Shown in pieces: positions 1 through 6,359 of a stretch of DNA of 6,425 nucleotides (its first letter is position 1; every line of letters begins with the position of its first letter). Source of the DNA: Gemmatimonadota bacterium (GTDB lineage Bacteria > Gemmatimonadota > Gemmatimonadetes > Longimicrobiales > Gaopeijiaceae); assembly GCA_030550695.1 (NCBI GenBank), contig JAUQOX010000167.1, positions 1-6,425 of the forward strand, written 5' to 3'. The position numbers were made by a program, and so were the translations under genes. The notes under the pieces were generated by a model that saw only the letters and a list, made by a program, of their open reading frames with translations, was not told where the DNA came from and ran no database searches.

Positions 1-2549
1 CCCACCACCGCCGCCACCTCCTGCACCAAGCGGTCGGCCCGGATCCCCTCCCGTACCAGATCGTCGGTGACGAAGGCGAACAGGGCATGGCGGGCGTCGG
101 GGAGTTCGGCGGCCACCACCGCCACCCGTCGAGCCCCCCCTTGCCGGAACCCGTCCCCCCACGCCCGGACATCCTCCGGCGCCCGGGCCCGCATCCGGAT
201 CCCCCACACCCCAATCTCCCCCCCTTCCCCGTCCAAACGGGCTTCCACCAACACTTCCTCTCCGCTCCCCCCCCTGCGGCGAAGTTCCGCCAACAAGGTC
301 TCCAGCTCCTCCTTCTCGTGGAGCAGCTGGCGGGTCCGGGCCGCCAGGTTCTCCGGGCGGCTCTTCAGGAGAGCCGCCACTTCCTGCAACCGTTCCTCGG
401 CTTCGAGCATATACCGGTAGGCCCCCGGGCCCGTGACCGCCTCCACCCGCCGCACTCCGGCCGCGATTCCCGACTCCGACACAATCCGGAACAGACCGAT
501 TTCCCCGGTGTGACGACAATGGGTCCCCCCGCACAGCTCCAGGCTGACCCCGGGCACTTCCACCACCCTGACCTCATCGCCGTACTTCTCTCCGAAGAGG
601 GCCATGGCTCCCCTCCGCACAGCCTCTCCGAAGGCCATGTGGTGGATTCCCACGGGGTGGTCGCGCCAGATGGCCCGGTTCACCTCCTCCTCCACGGCCC
701 GCCTCTCTTCCCAGGAAAGGGGCGCCGGGTGGGCGAAATCGAACCGCAGGCGATCCGGTGCCACCAGGGAGCCGCGCTGAACCACATGGTCCCCCAGCAC
801 CTTCCGGAGGGCCGCATGGAGGAGGTGGGTAGCGGTATGGTTCCTCTCCGTGTCGTGGCGTAGGTCCGCCGCCACCTGGGCCCGCACCGGAAGGGGGCCC
901 ACCGCCCCGGACGGGAGGGCGCCTTCCCGGAGGGGCCCGGCCACCACCACCCACCCCTCCACCCGCCGAACCTCCTGGACCTCCAGCCTCCACCCCTCCC
1001 CCCGAACCTCCCCCCGGTCCGAAACCTGGCCTCCCGCCTCGGCGTAGAAGGGATTGTCCCTGAGGAGAAGGGCAGGCCAGTGGGGATCGGGGCGGAGAGC
1101 CAGCACCACCGTGTCCGCCTCCCGCTGGTCGTACCCCACGAAGGTTTGGGCGAGGGGGCCCAGGGTCAGCCACCCCTCCAGGCTCTCGCCAGCCCCCAGG
1201 GAGAGCTCGGCCTGAGCCCGGTCTGCACGGCTCCGTTCCCGCTGGGCCTCCAGAGCCTTTTCGAACCCTTCCACATCCACCCGGTACCCCCGCTCCCGGG
1301 CCATGAGCTCGGTGAGGTCCAGGGGGAACCCGTAGGTGTCATAGAGGCGGAAGGCCTCTTCGCCGGGGATGACCGGCCAAGCCCCTTCCGCCCCCGGCGA
1401 ACGGAGCGGAGCCAGTTCCTCGAAGCGGGCCATTCCCCCTTCGATGGTGGCCAAGAAGCGGTCCTCTTCCAGCTCGGTGGTGCGGAGGATGTGATCCCGG
1501 CGAAGTTCCAGCTCCGGGTAGGTCGCACCCATCCCCTCCACGAGGGCGTCCACCACATGGACGAGGGTCGGGTCCCGCCTGCCCAGCAGCCAGGCATGCC
1601 GGACCGCCCGCCTGAGGATCCGGCGAAGCACGTAGCCCCGTCCCTCATTGGACGGGAAGACCCCGTCGGCCAGGAGAAACCCCACCGCCCGGGCGTGGTC
1701 GGCCAAGACCCGGAAGCTCATGGCCTCCTGGGAATCGGCCCGATAGGGCCGGCCCACCACCTCTCCCACCCGATCCAGGAGCGGCCGGAAAAGATCCGTG
1801 TGGTAGTTCGAATCCACCCCTTGCAGAACCGAGGCCAGGCGTTCCAGCCCCGCCCCGGTGTCGATGGAGGGGGCGGGTAGGGGGTGGAGGTTCCCTTCGG
1901 GGTCCCGATCGAACTGCATGAAAACCAGGTTCCACAACTCCAGGAAGCCTCCCTCTTCCCCGAGGGCCACGAATTCCTCCAGGGAGTCGGGGCCAGAACG
2001 GGCCGCCGCCGGCCGCATGTCGTAGTGGATCTCCGAGCAGGGGCCGCATGGGCCCGTATCGGCCATCTGCCAAAAGTTGTCCTTGTCGCCCAGGCGAAAG
2101 ATCCGCCGAGGCGGAAGTCCGGCCACCTCCTGCCAGAGGGAGGCGGCCTCGTCGTCGGAGTGGTGTACCGTAGCCACCATCCGCCCGGGATCCAAACCCA
2201 GATCCTCGGTGAGGAACGTCCAGGCGTACTCGATGGCCTCCCTCTTGAAGTAGTCCCCGAAGGAGAAATTCCCCAGCATCTCGAAGAACGTATGGTGCCG
2301 TGCTGTCCGGCCCACCTCCTCGAGATCGTTGTGCTTGCCCCCGGCCCTCAGACACTTCTGGGAGGACGCGGCCCGGAGGTACGGCCGGCGCTCCTGGCCC
2401 AGGAAGACGCGTTTGAACTGAACCATCCCCGCGTTGGTGAAGAGAAGGGTGGGGTCCTCCTCCGGGACCAGGGACGAGCTGGGGACCACCTCATGGCCCC
2501 GTTCGGCGAAGAATCGAAGGAACCTCTCGCGGATTTCGTGAGCCTTCAT
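1..2549 (-). CDS. alaS: Alanine--tRNA ligase (AlaRS), C-terminus cut by window edge
   Basis: This gene charges tRNA-Ala with alanine in the cytosol and hydrolyses mischarged Ser- or Gly-tRNA-Ala. The frame is open from ATG at 2549 to the left edge, giving 849 complete codons; the family is usually about 870-900 residues, so only the end of the C-Ala domain is missing. Visible in order: an N-terminus resembling E. coli AlaRS (SSSLVPEEDPTLLFTNAG), class II motif 2 with RAGGKHND and RHHTFFEMLGNFSFGDYFK (about 68-104), DNFWQMADTGPCGPCSE, motif 3 DTGAGLER (230-237), the tRNA-recognition region with GRGYVLRRILRRAVRH, DTYGFPLDLTE, and the editing domain. The editing zinc site is intact: H571 and H575 in HTATH, C673 and H677 in CGGTH, matching E. 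coli H564/H568/C666/H670. The frame is unbroken throughout. The ATG has no obvious Shine-Dalgarno sequence, but it gives the family's normal N-terminus and lies downstream of a good promoter. Identity is essentially certain. Confidence 0.97.
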   Translation of the reverse strand, partial: MKAHEIRERFLRFFAERGHEVVPSSSLVPEEDPTLLFTNAGMVQFKRVFLGQERRPYLRAASSQKCLRAGGKHNDLEEVGRTARHHTFFEMLGNFSFGDYFKREAIEYAWTFLTEDLGLDPGRMVATVHHSDDEAASLWQEVAGLPPRRIFRLGDKDNFWQMADTGPCGPCSEIHYDMRPAAARSGPDSLEEFVALGEEGGFLELWNLVFMQFDRDPEGNLHPLPAPSIDTGAGLERLASVLQGVDSNYHTDLFRPLLDRVGEVVGRPYRADSQEAMSFRVLADHARAVGFLLADGVFPSNEGRGYVLRRILRRAVRHAWLLGRRDPTLVHVVDALVEGMGATYPELELRRDHILRTTELEEDRFLATIEGGMARFEELAPLRSPGAEGAWPVIPGEEAFRLYDTYGFPLDLTELMARERGYRVDVEGFEKALEAQRERSRADRAQAELSLGAGESLEGWLTLGPLAQTFVGYDQREADTVVLALRPDPHWPALLLRDNPFYAEAGGQVSDRGEVRGEGWRLEVQEVRRVEGWVVVAGPLREGALPSGAVGPLPVRAQVAADLRHDTERNHTATHLLHAALRKVLGDHVVQRGSLVAPDRLRFDFAHPAPLSWEERRAVEEEVNRAIWRDHPVGIHHMAFGEAVRRGAMALFGEKYGDEVRVVEVPGVSLELCGGTHCRHTGEIGLFRIVSESGIAAGVRRVEAVTGPGAYRYMLEAEERLQEVAALLKSRPENLAARTRQLLHEKEELETLLAELRRRGGSGEEVLVEARLDGEGGEIGVWGIRMRARAPEDVRAWGDGFRQGGARRVAVVAAELPDARHALFAFVTDDLVREGIRADRLVQEVAAVV

Positions 2550-2608
2550 GCCAAGTTGGAGACCGTCCGGGGAGACAGGCCGACCGCAGCGGGCCGGAGG
2601 AACCCCAC

Positions 2609-2638
2609 AGTATAACCGACAGGCGGCCTGCTCCTCAA
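2609..2638 (-). promoter_or_regulatory. Sigma70-type promoter of alaS
   Basis: Reading the minus strand, a -35 element TTGAGG (2638-2633) is followed after an 18-nt spacer by a -10 element TATACT (2614-2609). The -10 matches five of six consensus bases and the -35 four of six, and this AT-rich hexamer stands out in very GC-rich DNA. Initiation about 7 nt further on would give an alaS leader of roughly 50 nt, which is too short for a T-box. It implies alaS can be transcribed independently of recA. Seen by eye only; no mapped start site is available. Confidence 0.6.
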
Positions 2639-2655
2639 CGGAGGCGGCTGCCCCT

Positions 2656-2716
2656 GAGCCCTCCTCCCCGGCCCGGGGGACCTGCGGCGACTGGAACTCC
2701 CCTCGAGGGAGGGCTC
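2656..2716 (-). repeat. Inverted repeat behind recA, possible transcription end
   Basis: GAGCCCTCC at 2656-2664 is an exact reverse complement of GGAGGGCTC at 2708-2716, separated by 43 nt. The second arm overlaps a smaller self-complementary stretch CCCTCGAGGG (2700-2709). The element begins 10 bp beyond the recA stop and ends before the alaS -35 box, where a recA terminator would be expected. There is no T-run after it on the minus strand and the loop is long, so it does not fit a classical intrinsic terminator. It could be chance pairing in GC-rich DNA. Confidence 0.25.
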
Positions 2717-2725
2717 GCGGGCACC

Positions 2726-3769
2726 CTACTCCACCTCGGCCCCGGAATCCCGATCCCCTTCGTCCGAGGCTCCCTGGACCCGCAAGCTGGCCCGAAGCCG
2801 CGCCTCGATTTCCTGGGCGATGTCCGGGTTTTCCGCCAAGAAGGCCTTGGCGTTCTCCTTCCCCTGGCCCATGCGGAGTTCACCGTAGGAGAACCACGAG
2901 CCCGACTTGGACACGATCTGATTCTCGACCCCCAGGTCGATGAGGAGCCCCAGGTGGCTGATCCCCTCGTTGTACAGGATGTCGAATTCGGCCTGCTTGA
3001 ACGGGGGCGCACACTTGTTCTTGACCACCTTGACCCGGGTACGGTTCCCTACCACCTCCTGGCCGTCCTTGATGGCGCCGATACGGCGGATGTCCAGCCG
3101 CACGGAGGCATAGAACTTCAAGGCCCTGCCCCCGGTGGTGGTCTCCGGATTGCCGAACATGACGCCGATCTTTTCCCGGATCTGATTGGTGAAGATCACA
3201 GCGGTGTTGGAGCGGCTCACGGCTCCCGTGAGCTTCCTCAGGGCCTGACTCATGAGCCGTGCCTGAAGTCCCACATGGGAGTCTCCCATCTCCCCCTCGA
3301 TCTCGGCCCTCGGCACCAGGGCCGCCACCGAGTCGATCACCACCACATCCACGGCTCCGCTCCGAATGAGGACTTCGGCAATCTCCAGGGCCTGCTCGCC
3401 GGTATCGGGCTGGGAGACGAGAAGGTTGTCCACATCCACCCCCAGCTTACGAGCATATTGGATGTCCAGGGCGTGCTCGGCATCCACAAAGGCGGCGATC
3501 CCACCCGCCCGCTGGGCGTTGGCGATCACATGGAGACACAGGGTGGTTTTCCCGCTGGATTCGGGGCCGAAGATTTCCGTGATCCGCCCCCGGGGGATTC
3601 CCCCCACCCCGATGGCGGCGTCCAGGTTCAAAGCCCCGGTGGGGATCCCCTCGATGTGCACCCTGGCCCCTTCCAGACCCATCCGCATGATGGAGCCCTT
3701 CCCGTAGGAGCGCTCGATCTGGTGGATGGCGGTCTGAAGGGCCTTTTCCTTCTGCTCCTTGGTTTCCAC
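2726..3769 (-). CDS. recA: Recombinase RecA
   Basis: ATP-dependent DNA strand-exchange protein that also triggers LexA-type self-cleavage in the SOS response. With the GTG start at 3769 it is 347 residues, close to E. coli RecA (353). Visible: N-terminal KALQTAIHQIERSYGKGSIM, Walker A GPESSGKTT (68-76), catalytic glutamate E98 in DAEHALD, Walker B VVVIDS ending at D146, the L1 region around EGEMGDSHVG (158-167), TNQIR (194-198), and the L2 loop with FGNPETTTGG (205-214). KNKCAPPFKQAEFDILY and a short acidic C-terminal tail (GAEVE) follow. The frame stays open further upstream to an ATG at 3865, adding 32 residues, but that segment is Pro/Gly-rich and unlike RecA, whereas the GTG has AGGAG 8 nt before it. 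No recX follows; alaS is next on the same strand after 176 bp. No recognisable LexA box was found upstream. Confidence 0.96.
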   Translation of the reverse strand: METKEQKEKALQTAIHQIERSYGKGSIMRMGLEGARVHIEGIPTGALNLDAAIGVGGIPRGRITEIFGPESSGKTTLCLHVIANAQRAGGIAAFVDAEHALDIQYARKLGVDVDNLLVSQPDTGEQALEIAEVLIRSGAVDVVVIDSVAALVPRAEIEGEMGDSHVGLQARLMSQALRKLTGAVSRSNTAVIFTNQIREKIGVMFGNPETTTGGRALKFYASVRLDIRRIGAIKDGQEVVGNRTRVKVVKNKCAPPFKQAEFDILYNEGISHLGLLIDLGVENQIVSKSGSWFSYGELRMGQGKENAKAFLAENPDIAQEIEARLRASLRVQGASDEGDRDSGAEVE

Positions 3770-3774
3770 CTTGT

Positions 3775-3782
3775 CCTCTCCT
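3775..3782 (-). promoter_or_regulatory. Ribosome binding site deciding the recA start
   Basis: On the minus strand AGGAGAGG occupies 3782-3775. The AGGAG core ends 8 nt before the GTG at 3769, an ideal spacing. This is the only strong Shine-Dalgarno sequence seen before any gene start in the window, and it supports GTG 3769 over the upstream in-frame ATG at 3865. Confidence 0.75.
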
Positions 3783-4005
3783 GTAGGATCCCCTGAGGGA
3801 TGTACCAAGCTTGGCGGGGCCGTCGGGATCCCCATCCTCGGTCCTTCGCCGGTGTCGGGCTCCAAGGTACACTACCCGAAGAGAAAGCGAAAGCCCCGGG
3901 CTCCTTCAGGAAAGCTAGGGCGGGGCGTGGGAATTCGACATGCCCCCCTGGGACCCTTCTTCGCCGGCCGGGTATTGAGGTGGTTCCGCAAGATCCGACA
4001 CCACA

Positions 4006-4031
4006 GATCGGCCGCTTCCGGCCGCCCGATC
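4006..4031. promoter_or_regulatory. GC-rich palindrome/hairpin just before the TVP38-family start
   Basis: CGGCCG (4009-4014), loop CTTC (4015-4018) and CGGCCG (4019-4024) form a six-base-pair all-GC stem with a tetraloop. The outer ends also pair: GATCGG at 4006-4011 is the reverse complement of CCGATC at 4026-4031. The element ends 8 nt before the ATG at 4040, the position of a ribosome binding site, and no Shine-Dalgarno sequence is visible there. It could be a translation-controlling mRNA hairpin or a repressor operator. The pairing is seen directly; the role is inferred. Confidence 0.4.
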
Positions 4032-4039
4032 CGGACGCC

Positions 4040-4888
4040 ATGACCTCCCATCCCCCTCCCCTCCTCCCCCCGGCGGAAGGCCGCTCCGCCGCCCTCGAAA
4101 CCTCATCCCTTCCCTCCGAGGAGGGCCTTGGGGCGGGTCCCGCTCCCCTCGTACCGCCGGAGGGGCCTGGACCGCGGACCCCGAAACAGGCGACCTCCGA
4201 GGGGGGGAAAAGGGCCCTGGGGAAGCTCCTCCTCTTCGGTGTCCTGGTGGGAGGAGGCCTGGCGATGCTCTTCTGGACCCCGGCGGGGGATGCCCTCAGT
4301 CGGGAGGGGATCCTGGGGTGGATCGAAGCCCTCCGGGGCTGGCCTTGGGCGCCCGTGGTGTTCGTTCCCGCCTATGCCGCGGCGGTGGCCCTGGGGCTGC
4401 CGGGTTCCGCCCTCACTCTGGCCGGGGGTGCCGTTTTCGGCGTGGGGTGGGGAACCGTCTTCAACTGGCTGGGGGCCAACCTGGGGGCCAATCTCGCCTA
4501 TCTCCTGGCGCGGCTCCTGGGCAGGGAGGGCCTGGTGTGGGTTCTGGGCAGCGGCAAGCGGGGGCGACGAGCCTTGGCCCGGATCGACCGCGCCGTGGTC
4601 AGCCACGGGTTTCGGGGCCTCCTGACCCTCCGCCTCATCCCAGCCGTCCCCTTCAACCTCCTGAACTTCGCCGCCGGCTTGGTGGGGATGTCCTGGGCCC
4701 CCTATGCCCTGGCCACGGCCGTGGGGATCCTCCCGGGGGCCTTCGTCTACACCCTTTTCGCCGACGCCCTCCTCCAGGGCTCTGCCCAAGCCTCGCGGGA
4801 GGCTTTCCTCCGGCTGGTCCTGGCGGGCCTGCTTCTTGTGGTCCTCACGTTCCTGCCGGGACGGCTTGTCCGCCGGCGGTCCGAGTGA
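4040..4888 (+). CDS. TVP38/TMEM64 family (VTT domain) membrane protein
   Basis: A 282-residue integral membrane protein of the VTT (formerly SNARE-associated/DedA-like) superfamily. Relatives are implicated in lipid scrambling or small-solute transport across the inner membrane, but the substrate cannot be read from sequence. Residues 1-62 are a hydrophilic Pro/Gly/Ser-rich tail, presumably cytoplasmic and longer than usual. A first membrane segment spans about 63-80 (LLLFGVLVGGGLAMLFW). The conserved core follows: GLPGSALTLAGGAVFG (119-134), the re-entrant-loop signature, and RLIPAVPFNLLNFAAG (198-213), then further hydrophobic segments to about 275 and a basic end (RLVRRR). ATG 4040 is preferred because longer in-frame readings back to 3800 run antisense into the recA leader and resemble nothing. 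It has no clear Shine-Dalgarno sequence and sits behind a hairpin. The transferase gene starts about 16 bp after its stop, suggesting an operon. Confidence 0.88.
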   Translation: MTSHPPPLLPPAEGRSAALETSSLPSEEGLGAGPAPLVPPEGPGPRTPKQATSEGGKRALGKLLLFGVLVGGGLAMLFWTPAGDALSREGILGWIEALRGWPWAPVVFVPAYAAAVALGLPGSALTLAGGAVFGVGWGTVFNWLGANLGANLAYLLARLLGREGLVWVLGSGKRGRRALARIDRAVVSHGFRGLLTLRLIPAVPFNLLNFAAGLVGMSWAPYALATAVGILPGAFVYTLFADALLQGSAQASREAFLRLVLAGLLLVVLTFLPGRLVRRRSE

Positions 4889-4904
4889 CGGGGTCTGCTT
4901 CCTC

Positions 4905-6359
4905 GTGTCCCGGCGTCGCCCCTCGGCTCCCAATCCCCGGACGGGCCCCCTCGTGGAGGTGGTGATTCCGTGCTTGAACGAAGTGGAGGCTCTTCCCCGC
5001 CTCCTGGGCGATCTGGCCCAGCTCGAGGTGGCCCACGGAGTTGTGGTGGCCGACGGCGGATCCCGGGACGGGACCCCGGAACTGGCTGAAGCCTGGGGCG
5101 CCCGGGTGGTGGCGTCCGCTCCCGGGCGCGCCCGGCAGATGAACGCGGGGGCCGCCGTCGCCCGGGCTCCATGGCTCTGCTTCCTCCACGCCGACGTCCG
5201 CCTTCCCCCTTCCGCCCGCACGGCCCTGGCGCTGTGGCTCGCCCGGGCCGGACCCAGGGACTTCGGCACCTTTGCCTTCGCCGTTGACGCCCCGGGCCGG
5301 ATGTGGCGCCTGGTGGAGGCAGGGCAACGCCTGCGGGAGGGCCTCCTGGGACTGGCCTACGGAGACCAGGGGTTGTTGCTCTCGGCGGGGTTGTTCCGAG
5401 AGGTAGGCGGGTTCCCTCCTTTGCCCTTCCTGGAAGACGTGGCGATCCTCAGGACCCTTCGGAAGGTGGGAACCTGGAAAAAGATTCCGGCCGCCCTTCC
5501 CTCCAGCCCCCGCCGCTACCTCCAAGAGGGATTCTTCCGTGCGTGGCTTCGCAACGCCCTGGTCATCGGACTCTATCTGGCGGGGGCGGATCCACACAAG
5601 CTGGTCCGGCTCTACCCGAGCCGGGGGGAGGGATCCCACCCCTCCAGCCGCACCCTCCGGGGCTCCTCCTCTCCCGCACCCGGGGAACCTCCCCCCCGCC
5701 AAGGGGCACCGGCGAAAGGCGGGGGTTACCCTCCAGGGGAACGCCGGCTCCTGGTTTTCGTCAAGGAACCCGTGGTGGGGAGGGTGAAGACGCGCCTGGC
5801 CCGGGAGGTGGGAGGGGAAGAAGCGGCCCGGATCTACCGGGAGCTGGGCCGCCAGGTCGTGGATTCCCTCCGGGGCGGGGCTTACCGCCTGACCGTGCTC
5901 TTCGACCCCCCGGAAGCCCGGGAGGCCGTGGGCCGCTGGCTGGGGGAGGAGGGCGTGGAGTTCCGTCCCCAGGCCCCTGGAGATCTGGGACAACGGCTGG
6001 AGGCAGCCTTTGCCGAGGCCCTCCGGGAGGGGGGGGTGGCGGCGGCCGTGGGGTCCGACATCCCCGGGGTCAACCGCCGATGGGTGGAAGCGGCCTTCCA
6101 GGCCCTGGAGCGGGCCGATGTGGTCCTGGGGCCTTCGCCGGACGGCGGGTACTACCTCATCGGCCTCCGGCGCCCGGCTCCGGATCTGTTCCGCAACATC
6201 CCCTGGAGTTCCGATCAAGTCCTGGCCGTGACCCGGAACAAGATCCTGGCTCTGGGCTGGAAGAGCGAGCTCTTGCCTCCTCTGCCCGATGTGGACACCC
6301 TGGAGGACTGGCTCCGTCTCCGGGAACAGCTGCCGCCGGGGGAGAGCCGCTTCTCCTAA
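4905..6359 (+). CDS. Fused glycosyltransferase (TIGR04283-like) and DUF2064 transferase (TIGR04282-like)
   Basis: A 484-residue, apparently cytosolic, two-domain protein. The N-terminal half is a family-2-like glycosyltransferase: VEVVIPCLNE (17-26), DGGSRDGT (50-57), GRARQMNAGA (74-83), FLHAD with metal-binding-type D97, and FLED with E177-D178. It continues to LVRLY (233-237). A Pro/Ser/Gly-rich linker (about 238-279) leads to a MobA/nucleotidyltransferase-like DUF2064 domain: LLVFVKEPVVGRVKTRLA (282-299), GSDIPG with D385, and PDGGYYLIGL around D413. These match the two families called rSAM/selenodomain-associated transferase 2 and 1, usually separate genes. The linker holds no in-frame ATG, GTG or TTG, so the second half cannot simply be a separate gene. 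Start choice is uncertain: GTG 4905 lies 16 bp past the upstream stop, while GTG 4953 would give the family-typical N-terminus and 468 residues; neither has a strong ribosome binding site. An ATG at 4704 would overlap the membrane-protein gene by 185 bp and encodes non-homologous residues. Donor and acceptor are unknown. Confidence 0.88.
   Translation: MSRRRPSAPNPRTGPLVEVVIPCLNEVEALPRLLGDLAQLEVAHGVVVADGGSRDGTPELAEAWGARVVASAPGRARQMNAGAAVARAPWLCFLHADVRLPPSARTALALWLARAGPRDFGTFAFAVDAPGRMWRLVEAGQRLREGLLGLAYGDQGLLLSAGLFREVGGFPPLPFLEDVAILRTLRKVGTWKKIPAALPSSPRRYLQEGFFRAWLRNALVIGLYLAGADPHKLVRLYPSRGEGSHPSSRTLRGSSSPAPGEPPPRQGAPAKGGGYPPGERRLLVFVKEPVVGRVKTRLAREVGGEEAARIYRELGRQVVDSLRGGAYRLTVLFDPPEAREAVGRWLGEEGVEFRPQAPGDLGQRLEAAFAEALREGGVAAAVGSDIPGVNRRWVEAAFQALERADVVLGPSPDGGYYLIGLRRPAPDLFRNIPWSSDQVLAVTRNKILALGWKSELLPPLPDVDTLEDWLRLREQLPPGESRFS

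Larger units (their letters stand above)
3770..4039. other. Divergent intergenic region between recA and the TVP38-family gene
   Basis: This 270-bp stretch separates two divergently transcribed genes and must hold the recA control region and probably the promoter of the plus-strand pair. No strong -35/-10 pair was seen on either strand. The best plus-strand candidate, TTCGCC (3845-3850) with TACACT (3868-3873) at 17 nt, is weak. Searches by eye for CTGT-N8-ACAG and CGAAC-N4-GTTCG LexA boxes found none. Two small inverted repeats occur: ATCCC-CTGA-GGGAT at 3788-3801, 5 nt upstream of the recA ribosome binding site, and GGTA-CAC-TACC at 3866-3876. A larger palindrome at 4006-4031 is listed separately. 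No open frame here looks like a gene. Confidence 0.5.

Noticed and set aside
2550..2608. Possible T-box or other riboswitch in the alaS leader
   Set aside because: The leader predicted from the promoter is only about 50 nt, has no T-box sequence, and shows no stable terminator/antiterminator pair.
1080..2615. Plus-strand open frames of 240-270 codons opposite alaS
   Set aside because: They lie entirely opposite or nearly opposite an intact alaS frame whose catalytic and editing residues are all present; they show no domain of their own.
2954..3796. Plus-strand open frame of 280 codons opposite recA
   Set aside because: Shadow of recA; the minus-strand frame carries Walker A, Walker B and the L2 loop.
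3800..4039. N-terminal extension of the VTT protein to an ATG at 3800
   Set aside because: The extra 80 residues overlap the recA leader, are of low complexity and have no counterpart in the family; ATG 4040 already gives a full-length protein.
4103..5269. Minus-strand open frame of 388 codons across the VTT gene
   Set aside because: Mirror frame of the VTT and transferase genes with low-complexity composition; no motif and no ribosome binding site support.
6029..6036. Run of eight G residues as a phase-variation tract or sequencing slip
   Set aside because: The reading frame is correct on both sides (conserved KTRLA before it, GSDIPG and PDGGYY after it), and similar G/C runs are common across the window.
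4845..6218. Long minus-strand open frame of 457 codons opposite the fused transferase
   Set aside because: It is antisense to a protein with clear family motifs, lacks recognisable domains, and is rich in Pro/Gly/Arg/His as expected of a mirror frame in GC-rich DNA.
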